The notes under the pieces are model-generated. The model worked only from the letters and a program-made list of their open reading frames with translations, had not been told where the DNA came from and searched no databases. A stretch of DNA of 51,234 nt. Source: Symploca sp. SIO2E9 (GTDB taxonomy: Bacteria; Cyanobacteriota; Cyanobacteriia; Cyanobacteriales; Coleofasciculaceae). The position numbers and the translations under genes are program-made. This document shows, piece by piece, positions 44,701 through 51,234 of the stretch. How positions within the stretch are numbered: position 1 is the first letter of the stretch; every line of letters starts with the position of its first letter. The stretch covers positions 1 to 51,234 of the forward strand of contig JAAHGS010000035.1 of assembly GCA_010692645.1 (NCBI GenBank), read 5' to 3'.

Positions 44701-45190
44701 CATCCACTTCAAATAGAGACAAAGTCATATCAACCCCTAATTGGGCTGAGTCAGGTATGTCGTAATTGTCAACCTGGGCGAGGGCATCTACTAATCGCTC
44801 CTCAAGCTGGGCGAAGACTGGTTCAGCTGAGGCTAATGCTTGCTCTGGGTTGAATTGACCTGTTGAAATTTCCTGCATCAAGGGCACAGACAAACAGTCG
44901 TAAGCCTGTAGTAGTAAGCTTTCGAGGTCAGCATCAATTTCTACAGTTTCGTTGTAGAGTGCCTTGAAGATATTTTCCAGGCGGTGAGCCAGGGTAGCTA
45001 TTGCTTCGAGTCCTATACCTGCTGCTCCTCCCTTGAGTGAATGAGCAGTTCGCATTAAATCATGGATTTGGCGATGGCTGCGCTCCTGCCTAAGGCTTAG
45101 TAAGCCGGCTTCAATCGCCTGCAATAGTTCAGGAGCCTCTTCAATGAAAAACTTATAAGCTTGGTCGCGGATATTAGGGTTGACTGCCAT
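41768..45190 (-). CDS. hmpE: Hybrid CheA histidine kinase of the pilus/phototaxis chemotaxis system (HmpE/PixL type)
   Basis: 1140 residues. Order: Hpt domain with His50 (LMRTAHSLKGGAAGIGLEAI), a long acidic Ser/Glu-rich linker (residues 250-480), a dimerisation helix region, the HATPase catalytic domain (PLLHLLRNAFDHGIEFPESR, DDGQGLN, GRGVGLDVVRTQLQTLKGTI), a CheW-like domain, and a C-terminal receiver (KVLIVDDAVSLRRTLALTLE, VICDIEMPNLNGFDF, TSRSND, YLTKPY) with intact Asp. Such kinases control type IV pilus motility in cyanobacteria. Last gene of the operon, 181 bp after the receptor gene, with a MITE-like repeat between. The symbol follows the order match with the Nostoc hmp locus; pixL/pilL paralogues cannot be excluded. 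Confidence 0.85.
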   Translation of the reverse strand: MAVNPNIRDQAYKFFIEEAPELLQAIEAGLLSLRQERSHRQIHDLMRTAHSLKGGAAGIGLEAIATLAHRLENIFKALYNETVEIDADLESLLLQAYDCLSVPLMQEISTGQFNPEQALASAEPVFAQLEERLVDALAQVDNYDIPDSAQLGVDMTLSLFEVDVGQGLDHLRVVVANPQDYQVATELCKQAEVFAELAEILNKPGLGAIAEAALAALKANSQQALEITQLALADFQAYREGVLAGDSSEEVSPSAALLALTKEESGDCSVEQEHLEEVFSNDALSQVNQQEDFGVEEQQLQCASPQDEISYTTVSLHPDQETFTISDQDINQADFPVIIEGEFAEEDISVSEEVEAEASLLEDVFGNAISASETEASSNSLFQITSTFEELQQPHVDAVEPVETLSNSTSTPESVEALNSTPVIEEISTSSSELLPLRREPKQFSNQINQQEVPTAPRVTVRVDSDRLERMNNLADEAAINRSGLFLQNKQLQGAVRELLTRVVAIEQVAVQLRKVSDQTLVPDFKNSYGIQADSVVELGELATSQADFDSLEMDNYGALHSLLQRFLEDMVQLRESVDDIALFASNSGGNLEQLRKMLAQLQDEFMWARMLPLGEVLKHFPRVLRDLSTKYHKPVSLKLSGTGVLVDKAVLEKIYDPLLHLLRNAFDHGIEFPESRRQAGKPEQGQIEIRAYYRGGQTIIDISDDGQGLNTERIACRAMELGWLSTEQMASVPDNQLFNLIFEPGFSTAKQVDQLSGRGVGLDVVRTQLQTLKGTITVRSKPGVGTTFTLRLPLTLTSAKLIIGLVGTTAIALPSDSIEEIVVPKAEQIKKTGTQQFLHWRGKIAIIYRLSDLLDYACPVPENPPSEALKVETSATEIAPPLLVIDRGEQVFALEIDRLVTEQKLVIKPFGAVMASPGYTYGCTILGDGNLIPVIDGATLLDLWLDHNGANSATATLLEPEFEIDIGPDHAIAANQDSSANRTTAALKGSTRVGLIGPGRTSRTIELAKTAIKVLIVDDAVSLRRTLALTLERAGYRVLQAGDGWEAIKQLERSPDVGLVICDIEMPNLNGFDFLNHRRQDPQIQNIPVMMLTSRSNDKHRRLAMHLGANAYLTKPYIEQEFLKVIQDIVGQSTPLRIS

Positions 45191-45200
45191 GGTTAGTCAT

Positions 45201-45287
45201 TAGACTTCTTGCAGAAGTTGGGAACAGGGAACAGTAGACAAGAATTGACGCCAACAGGATTGGAAAAATACTTTTGCAAGAGGTCTA
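45201..45287. mobile_element. MITE-like repeat (TAGACTTCTTGCAGAAGT...ACTTTTGCAAGAGGTCTA)
   Basis: 87 bp, ends TAGACTTCTTGCAGAAGT and ACTTTTGCAAGAGGTCTA are imperfect inverted repeats. A solo left end recurs at 45296-45313, and a related element is at 32289. TAGAC / GTCTA ends suggest a TA target, typical of IS630/Tc1-type transposases (inference). Lies between receptor and kinase genes. Confidence 0.55.
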
Positions 45288-45370
45288 TTGGTAATTAGAC
45301 TTCTTGCAGAAGTTGGGGAAAGGACAAGGAGGAAAGAGATGGAAACCCCAATGACTCAGAACAAATTGTA

Positions 45371-47701
45371 CTAACTAATTTTGAATTGACTTACATCCTC
45401 TTGTAGTTCCTGGGCAACCACTCGCAGTTTTTCAAAAGAAGAGGATACAAGGTTTGCCTCCTTTGAAGTTTTGCTGGAGATCTCAGCTATATTCGTCATC
45501 GTTTGAGTCACAGTTTCGGAAACTGTTGATTGCGAAATCGTTGCCTTGGTAATGGCTTCAACTAATTGATTAATTTCGGCAGAAGCGGTTGTAATTTTGT
45601 TGAGACTCTCGCGAGTTTCCTCCACTAGGCGAGTACCCGTCACTACCTGTTCAGTACCTGCTTCCATCGCCGCGATTACCTCGTTAGTTTCCCCCTGGAT
45701 AGCTGCCACTAGCTTTTCGATTTCTGTACTAGCTTCTGCCGATTGCTGTGCCAGCGTACGCACTTCATCTGCAACCACAGCAAAACCTCGACCTTCCTCC
45801 CCAGCTCTTGCTGCCTCAATTGAAGCGTTAAATGCTAGTAATTTAGTTTGAGAAGCAAAGGAACTAATTAGGTTAACTACTGTGGAAATTTTTTGTGAAG
45901 ATTCCCCAAGGTATTTCACCTTTTGACGAGTTTGGGCTACTGTTTCCCGAATCGCCACAATTCCATCTACTGTCCGGTTCATAGCCGAGTCGCCTTCTTC
46001 CACAGTCTGAGCTGCTTGTTGTACAACCACTGCCGCTTTTTGAGCATTAACAGCAACCAGTCGCACCGATTCAGTCATCTCTTGTGCCTGCTTGAGAGTC
46101 TGGGCAATTTCCTCTGCCTGATGGGAGGCTTCTGTTGAGAGAGATTGCACAGAAAATTCATTGTTTCTGGTGGTTTCAGCTACATTACTAGCTGCTGCTT
46201 GCACCTTAGAGACAATTTGACGCAAGTTCCCAATCATGAAATTATAGGAGTCAGCAATCGTGCCAACGTCATCTGCCGTTACCCTAGCCTGAATTGTGAG
46301 GTCTCCTCTACTAACTGGTTCTACTTCCTCTAGTAATTCCAAAATCCGATTTTGCAGGGTCTCGGCGTAGCGCTGCTCTTCTTGAAATCGTTGTCTCTCC
46401 TCGGCTGCAAGTACTTGTTCCTGTAGAAGCATTTTGATTTGACCAGCCATATCGTTGATATTAACTCCCAGTTGGGCAAGTTCATCCTCCCCTTTAACTT
46501 CCATGCGAGTTTCCAATTCTCCCTGACCAATTTTTGCCACTGCGTTGGTAGCAGCTAGAATTGGGAGGGTTGCTCGGTTAGCGATGGCAACAGCGATCGC
46601 TGCTACTATCAAGGTAACTATGACAGTCCCTACTAATAGGGTCCAGAGCAACTGTCTTTGAGGAGCAAAAGCAATTTCTGTAGGACGAGTGACGAGCAAA
46701 CTCCAATTAAGATCATAATCTTTTTTAAGCTCTTCATCAGGGAGGTAGGTAAAAATTTGTTCTTTCCCATTTTCCTTAGCGATTATCGGAGGAATTTCTC
46801 CTTCTCTTTGCTGAATTTCAGAGAAAACTTTGGGAAACACTTCCTCTAATTTTTTCTGAAGCGGCTCTTCAGTACCAGATGCAGTAATTTGATTTTGAGA
46901 ATCTGTTAGATAGTATTGTTGACTCCGCTCAGGATCGAATCCAAATACATCGTTAATAACACTCATCAGGACACGGCTGCGGAGAACTGCTATTGTTTTG
47001 CCAGTTCCTTGATCCTTAACTGGAACAGCAATAAAAGTACTAAAAACTTTATTGTTTAAGGCTGGTCGTGGCTTATTAATGAGTGGACGATCGTTTTTAC
47101 GTACTGCTTCAAACCAATCAACGCCCCTAGCATCACGTACAACATCATCCTTCGAGCCATAAAGCAAGTCACCATTCATGTCAAAGATGGCAATATTTTC
47201 GTAGAAATTGAAAGTCTTTATATAGCGCTTGAGGGTTTGGTTTTTTTCCTTTGTAGTGAATGAGCTACTCAATTCGGGTTTGGTGAAGATATCGAGACTA
47301 GCCATTAGAACCGTGTTGTCATATGCCTGTTGAATGAAGATATTCAACTTGTCTTGGAGGTCTTGAGCATTAGTTCTTTCATTTTGAATGATTTGCTCCC
47401 TAATCCCTTGGCTAGCAGCAAAATAAGCAGTGGATCCAACTAGTACTACTGGAATCGTACCGATCGCAACTGCCAGTAAAGTTGCTTTAGTTCGCAAACT
47501 AGCTAATCTCATACCAGAGAAGGACCACCAAGGAGTTTGCCGCTGTTTGATCCGAGAGCCTGCTTGCGAGGATAGCAAATCTCTCGGATCAGAGGAATCA
47601 TCAATAGCAGCAGTTTGCCCCCCGGCTGGAAAACCGTTAGCAGACCAACTGCGGTCATTAGCATTTTTCTCAGCAGAATTTTGGGGAGGAGTCTGAGTCA
47701 T
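45371..47701 (-). CDS. hmpD: Methyl-accepting chemotaxis receptor (HmpD/PilJ type)
   Basis: 776 residues. A 60-residue Ser/Gln-rich cytosolic N-terminus is followed by TM1 (about 72-96), a periplasmic sensor of double-Cache type ([57 protein letters not shown]), TM2 (about 353-377), two HAMP regions ([36 protein letters not shown]) and the MCP signalling hairpin with tip [21 protein letters not shown]. There is no GAF photoreceptor domain, so it senses chemical or internal cues rather than light directly. Methylation helices flank the tip. Upstream neighbour CheW is separated by 356 bp. Confidence 0.88.
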   Translation of the reverse strand: MTQTPPQNSAEKNANDRSWSANGFPAGGQTAAIDDSSDPRDLLSSQAGSRIKQRQTPWWSFSGMRLASLRTKATLLAVAIGTIPVVLVGSTAYFAASQGIREQIIQNERTNAQDLQDKLNIFIQQAYDNTVLMASLDIFTKPELSSSFTTKEKNQTLKRYIKTFNFYENIAIFDMNGDLLYGSKDDVVRDARGVDWFEAVRKNDRPLINKPRPALNNKVFSTFIAVPVKDQGTGKTIAVLRSRVLMSVINDVFGFDPERSQQYYLTDSQNQITASGTEEPLQKKLEEVFPKVFSEIQQREGEIPPIIAKENGKEQIFTYLPDEELKKDYDLNWSLLVTRPTEIAFAPQRQLLWTLLVGTVIVTLIVAAIAVAIANRATLPILAATNAVAKIGQGELETRMEVKGEDELAQLGVNINDMAGQIKMLLQEQVLAAEERQRFQEEQRYAETLQNRILELLEEVEPVSRGDLTIQARVTADDVGTIADSYNFMIGNLRQIVSKVQAAASNVAETTRNNEFSVQSLSTEASHQAEEIAQTLKQAQEMTESVRLVAVNAQKAAVVVQQAAQTVEEGDSAMNRTVDGIVAIRETVAQTRQKVKYLGESSQKISTVVNLISSFASQTKLLAFNASIEAARAGEEGRGFAVVADEVRTLAQQSAEASTEIEKLVAAIQGETNEVIAAMEAGTEQVVTGTRLVEETRESLNKITTASAEINQLVEAITKATISQSTVSETVTQTMTNIAEISSKTSKEANLVSSSFEKLRVVAQELQEDVSQFKIS

Positions 47702-48057
47702 AGAAGAAATTCTCTAATACAAATAGATAGCTAGTTAAAATCAAGACGCTGAGGAGACAAAGTAGAGCGTTGATATTATTGCAGCTGGTATTATGAAGAT
47801 ATAGAAATAATTAACTTCCCCTGAATCTAATTCTCGCTCAGTCTAATGTCAGTTCAGCTAAGATGGTAGAGGCTTATTGAAGAAATTAGTCAAGCTCACT
47901 TATCGAGTTATTCATATAGGAACCTTTTCAATCAATTCAAAATCAATTCTTTATTACTGCTTCGCCAGCCATCTGATGCACTACCAAATTTCTATAATTT
48001 TCAACCAATTTAGTTGCCAGAGCTTTTTCCTCTACTTCCTCACTCTCAAAGATCAGA
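47702..48057. other. Spacer between CheW and receptor genes
   Basis: 356 bp with no gene recognised. A minus-strand frame overlapping the CheW 3' end (47943-48125; ESEEVEEKALATKLVENYRN) looks mildly coding but has no good start and partly shadows CheW. A promoter for the receptor gene may lie here. Confidence 0.35.
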
Positions 48058-48615
48058 TCACAGCTCCGGTTTAGGCATAGCAGCAATAACCGCTTTGCCA
48101 TCGAGAACTGCCAACATATCATCATCTGATTTCAACCAGTAGCCCCGCAAAAATGGTAACAGATCAGGGGTAATAGTAGATGATGGCGGGGATTGAATCT
48201 GATTAGAATTGCACCACTCAATATCTTCTATCCGGTTGACAATTACACCGAGCATCTGGCTCTTAACCTTGGTAGAGTTAGCATACTTGGAGGTTACATC
48301 TAAGATAATTGTCGTATATGTCGAGGTGTTAATTGCTTGTTGGTAACAGGGAGTGAGTCCGACTAGGTGTCCCAAATCAACCATCCATAAGATTTCGCCC
48401 CTCCAATTATAGACTCCCATAACCCAGGCAGGCATGTGAGCAATTGGTACAATCTGAGCAATGGGAACGTTGAGTACCTCAGCCAATTGCAGTATAGGCA
48501 AGAGGGCATTGGTATCAGGCTCAAGATAAAATCGCAAATACTGCTCTCTTTCTTCTAAAGAGTTTGAATCAGTAGGTGGCAGCTGGGAGCCTGGGAGTGA
48601 TAAAGAGTTGGACAT
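48058..48615 (-). CDS. hmpC: CheW-like coupling protein (HmpC/PixI type)
   Basis: 185 residues from MSNSLSLPGSQLPPTDSNSL, which I take as the start; the longer frame to 48705 is an artefact of a MITE inserted upstream (residues STYLFPHSFFRSP come from the element). CheW fold: EQYLRFYLEPDTNALLPILQ LAEVLNVPIAQIVPIAHMPA WVMGVYNWRGEILWMVDLG, which shows the conserved VxGVxNxRGxIxxVxDL core. It bridges the receptor and the CheA kinase. Together with HmpA, B, D and E it forms one signalling complex. Confidence 0.85.
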   Translation of the reverse strand: MSNSLSLPGSQLPPTDSNSLEEREQYLRFYLEPDTNALLPILQLAEVLNVPIAQIVPIAHMPAWVMGVYNWRGEILWMVDLGHLVGLTPCYQQAINTSTYTTIILDVTSKYANSTKVKSQMLGVIVNRIEDIEWCNSNQIQSPPSSTITPDLLPFLRGYWLKSDDDMLAVLDGKAVIAAMPKPEL

Positions 48616-48636
48616 AGATTTTTGGAGGGGTTTAGC

Positions 48637-48723
48637 GGGTGAGCGAAAAAAAGAGTGGGGAAATAAGTAAGTAGACGCTCCAGACGCGGAGAATTGAAAT
48701 TCCAACCAAAATTTCGTTCACCC
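48637..48723 (-). mobile_element. MITE copy 3 (87 bp), inside the chemotaxis operon
   Basis: In reverse orientation: GGGTGAACGAAA at 48723 and, at 48637, the other end reading GGGTGAGCGAAA on the plus strand. Flanks GGGTTTAGC (48628-48636) and TGGTTTAGC (48724-48732) form a 9-bp duplication with one mismatch. Only two GCGTCT cores remain. Located in the short gap between hmpB and hmpC, 22 bases ahead of the hmpC start. Confidence 0.8.
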
Positions 48724-48727
48724 TGGT

Positions 48728-49093
48728 TTAGCTTCCGATCAAATTTCTAACAGTTTGCACCAGTTCTTCCTGATCAATCGGTTTAACTAGATAAGCATTG
48801 GCTCCATGCCTGAGACCCCACAATTTATTCAGTTTACCTCCTTTAGTAGAGCAGATAATAATGGGAATTCCACTAGTTGCTGCTTGGGATTTAAGTTCGC
48901 GACAGATTTCAAAGCCACTGCGGTCAGGTAATACTACATCTAGAATAATTACATCCAGTTTATGGTTATGAATTTTGGCTACTGCTTCTTCTCCGTTTTT
49001 GGCAGTCAAGACATTAAGACCTCCTTGTTGTAGACAACCAGAGAGGAGTTCTTGATCAGTCAGTGAATCTTCAACAATTAGGGCAGTACTCAT
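48728..49093 (-). CDS. hmpB: CheY-like response regulator (HmpB/PixH type)
   Basis: 121 residues, a single receiver domain. Acidic pocket ED (residues 8-9), phosphoacceptor Asp52 in VIILDVVLPDRSGFE, the Thr/Ser position at CSTKGGK and Lys in YLVKPIDQEE, all intact. No output domain, so it acts by protein contact, probably on the pilus motor or as phosphate sink, in the complex with HmpE. Its last codon is four bases from the MITE. Confidence 0.9.
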   Translation of the reverse strand: MSTALIVEDSLTDQELLSGCLQQGGLNVLTAKNGEEAVAKIHNHKLDVIILDVVLPDRSGFEICRELKSQAATSGIPIIICSTKGGKLNKLWGLRHGANAYLVKPIDQEELVQTVRNLIGS

Positions 49094-49226
49094 GGAATTC
49101 TTGATGATTGAACAGTCAAGGAAAGTAGTGATTGCACCAGTCGCGCAATGGCCGGTTGAGCGTTGAAGACTTTAACATAGCCTGCAGCAAGCTGCCGACG
49201 AGTCTACCATTTTCTAGCCTTCAAGT

Positions 49227-50441
49227 TTAAATTCTTCGCGCACTTATCGAATCCTGCGATAAGTGCTTATAGATTACACCCAAAACTTTCTGAGCATCTA
49301 CTGGTTTACTTAAAAAACTTGATGCCCCTACCAGCTTAGCTCGGACTTGATCAACAATGCCATCATTTCCAGTCAAGATCACAATTGGAGTCTCGCGGAA
49401 GGAAGGAGCCTTCCTTAATTGGCGGCAAATTTCATACCCATTGGTGTTGGGCATGACTAAATCTAAAAAAATTAAATCTGGCTTACGGAGCAACAGAATT
49501 GTCAGCGCCCGCAAACCGTCATTAACGCTCATAAACTGATATCCTGCTGCTGTCATCAGCTTTTCCATCGTCTGACAAATTGAAAGAGAATCATCTACAC
49601 AAGCAATTAGTGGTTTGTTAGAGTTCTCCTGTTTAAGAGATGGTGGATCCGGAACTTCTTGGAAAAACGGATCTGGTAAATCAGGGATGCTAATTAGTTC
49701 AACTAAACCGGATTTAAGGTAAGGCAGGAGTGAACGTTTTACTTGCACGACATCTCGTTGTGTTTTTATTGCTAGATCGCGCAGAGTATTTTTTCCGTCT
49801 AATAGTTGAGTTAAAGCTTGATAAACCTTCGTTGAAGTATTTTCTTGTAGTTGCTTGGGTTGCTTAATTACTGGTGCTTTATCGAGAGAATATTCAGTGA
49901 TTTTAGCATTCCACAACTTTTGCCAAAGCCTCTGCACTTCCTCAATCGCTTGCTGTTCATCAATCAAGATAAGTTGCTTAGATATAGAGCTTTCTTCCTT
50001 GATGTGATGAGTCAAAGTTTGGGCTTGCGATATATCAAACAGAATCTCTGATAAGATAGACTGGATTGCTTCTTCTGCTTGTTCTTGAGTGATTTTTTTT
50101 TGCTCTACCCACAAGCACAATAATTGATATTCCCAACTGCTGGTGTAGTTATTAAGCTCGAACCTCCGCAAAGCAGGTCGCAACTGGGTAATGTCAAGAG
50201 GTATCTGAGAACAGTAAGTAGCTAAGCTCCTTGCCAACCTTCTTACTGGATGAGTACCTCCTGTGGCATAAATGATGCGACCCAAACAGAAGTAAAAAAT
50301 CCATTTTTGTCCATCATTTGAAGCCGTCCACACCAGTTGACCACTAAAGTGAATCCTCTTTAAAGTTGCAAGCAATTGAGCTCTTTGGGAATCGCCAAAT
50401 CTGTAGCCTTGTAGAGGAGGGAAAGATGTTTGAGAATTCAT
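49227..50441 (-). CDS. hmpA: PatA-type response regulator (HmpA/PixG type)
   Basis: About 404 residues from MNSQTSFPPLQGYRFGDSQR; the frame is open to 50495 but the extra 18 residues are not typical. N-terminal PATAN/DUF4388-like domain: LLATLKRIHFSGQLVWTASN, WIFYFCLGRIIYATGGTHPV RRLARSL, a central helical part and C-terminal receiver IACVDDSLSICQTMEKLMTA with Asp in FLDLVMPNTNGYEICRQLRK and Lys in FLSKPV. PATAN proteins bind the pilus extension ATPase or c-di-GMP-linked factors in cyanobacteria. First gene of the operon, with the order PATAN, CheY, CheW, MCP, CheA. Confidence 0.88.
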   Translation of the reverse strand: MNSQTSFPPLQGYRFGDSQRAQLLATLKRIHFSGQLVWTASNDGQKWIFYFCLGRIIYATGGTHPVRRLARSLATYCSQIPLDITQLRPALRRFELNNYTSSWEYQLLCLWVEQKKITQEQAEEAIQSILSEILFDISQAQTLTHHIKEESSISKQLILIDEQQAIEEVQRLWQKLWNAKITEYSLDKAPVIKQPKQLQENTSTKVYQALTQLLDGKNTLRDLAIKTQRDVVQVKRSLLPYLKSGLVELISIPDLPDPFFQEVPDPPSLKQENSNKPLIACVDDSLSICQTMEKLMTAAGYQFMSVNDGLRALTILLLRKPDLIFLDLVMPNTNGYEICRQLRKAPSFRETPIVILTGNDGIVDQVRAKLVGASSFLSKPVDAQKVLGVIYKHLSQDSISARRI

Positions 50442-51231
50442 CGACAAATCATTTCCATAATCGATTGAATCTAAAAAAAAGGGGACTTTGATCATGCATT
50501 TAGGTCATAGAACTGCTAAGATTAAGTAGCTTATTTATGTACCCAATTTATTTTTTTAAGGCTCTATTGATTACTTTAATTCCACCTTGTTGACCATAGT
50601 TGAGTTCGGAAAACTGCGATTACTAAAGGTATTCTTGTTGAATATGACCAAAAGCCGAACGCCAGTAAAAGCCCGCTCAATAATGTCTGTTTGCTCCTCT
50701 TCAACTAGTGCGAAGCTTTGGGGGCTATAAAAAATCCCCAGGCTATATACCTACAACTAGTGCTGGGAGGATTCGAGCGTTACTTCAAAGCCTTTCCCAA
50801 ATTACCCTGATGCGTTGTTATATCAAACCTGATATTTCAAGGCATTAGCAGACGAGTGACTTAAACTACTTGAAGATGCACTAACAATCTACTCACATCT
50901 TCGATTCTAATTCCTTAAATCAAACTAGTCCAGAAAAATCAGCAAAATCTAATTTGCTAGGACTAGCCTAATATAAGTAAGCTCATTGTAACAATTAAAG
51001 GGGCTTTCTGACAATTAAAATCTATTTTGTGATCAAATGTCAAGATAAATAATTTTTTGTTTAAAAACAATACTGTAATCAAGCTCAGAAATTGGGGCTT
51101 GAAGATTTTTATCTACTCCGGCAAGAAGACCCTCGCTTTTAGCGATGGGATGAATTGCCAGTCAGCACTTAGGAACCGCCATTGCGCTCTATAAGAATAG
51201 GTGTATAATAGAGCATAAGGAGGTGATACAA
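50442..51231. other. Upstream region of hmpA and right edge
   Basis: About 790 bp, AT-rich (50505-50560 and 50990-51070) with no gene. It carries the promoter of the chemotaxis operon on the minus side. A small hairpin TCGCT-TTT-AGCGA is at 51133-51145, and the right end holds the promoter described separately. Confidence 0.4.
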
Positions 51232-51234
51232 GTG
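51186..51234 (+). promoter_or_regulatory. Promoter, inverted repeat and strong Shine-Dalgarno before a GTG start cut by the window edge
   Basis: TATAAT at 51204-51209 lies within an inverted repeat GCTCTAT (51186-51192) / ATAGAGC (51208-51214), which looks like an autoregulatory operator or transposon end. AAGGAGGTGAT at 51217-51227 is a near-complete anti-16S match, and GTG at 51232-51234 is the last codon of the window. The gene itself is out of sight. An IS200/IS605-type tnpB or a small regulator would both fit. Confidence 0.55.

Noticed and set aside
48616-48705. Longer N-terminus for the CheW protein
   Set aside because: The extra residues are encoded by the inserted MITE and its flank; the family start fits 48615.

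Overview
The window comes from a cyanobacterium, probably a filamentous, gliding, non-marine-picoplankton type. Support: several copies of the GCGATCGC palindrome typical of cyanobacterial chromosomes, a carotenoid-protein pair related to the Orange Carotenoid Protein (OCP), an SLH-domain porin, a DUF4327 protein, a Uma2-family gene, a five-gene pilus-chemotaxis locus in the order known as hmpA-E in Nostoc, and many short tandem repeats. No rRNA, tRNA or CRISPR array is recognisable. Left and right edges cut into other genes or repeats.

Layout. 1-8.5 kb: a GT39-type glycosyltransferase truncated by a small mobile element, a Uma2 gene, cbiD (cobalamin ring), a degenerate GIY-YIG-like gene, a DMT/EamA permease with a coiled-coil front end, cobO (cobalamin adenosylation) and an MscS channel with a cyclic-nucleotide-binding domain. 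8.5-17.3 kb: gene-poor, with a dienelactone-hydrolase-like protein lacking its nucleophile, a NUDIX protein, DUF4327, uvrB, a small gene broken by one TAA, an IS982 relic and a pair of glycine-rich membrane proteins. 17.4-25 kb: signalling/conflict block, with a NUDIX hydrolase, an NB-ARC/TPR STAND protein and a caspase-nSTAND1-WD40 protein whose reading frame is split by an octamer array inside the NTPase domain. 25.6-29.2 kb: divergent surface genes (beta-helix/SLH protein; RTX-SGNH esterase). 29.2-33.7 kb: pepA, a MATE exporter, and a CTDH/HCP carotenoid pair. 34.8-38.8 kb: co-oriented VOC protein, sulfotransferase, two half-size chromate-type transporters and a methyltransferase. 39.8-41.7 kb: SLH/OprB porin with a clear terminator. 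41.8-50.4 kb: minus-strand chemotaxis operon PatA-like, CheY, CheW, MCP, CheA. The last bases carry a promoter, a near-perfect Shine-Dalgarno and a GTG start of a gene cut by the edge.

Most notable results. (1) The caspase and WD40 halves of one STAND protein lie in different frames on either side of 14 octamers that are stop-free in every frame; gain of one octamer or loss of two would fuse them, so this looks like a phase-variable switch on a death-effector protein, followed by 12 nearly identical 123-bp WD40 repeats. (2) A previously unnamed (to me) 87-110 bp MITE with 12-bp terminal repeats and 9-bp target duplications occurs three times: inside a glycosyltransferase gene, inside an intergenic hairpin (removing it restores a perfect 19-bp stem), and inside the chemotaxis operon. 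(3) Heptamer repeats that contain TAA in all frames supply the stop codons of two genes.
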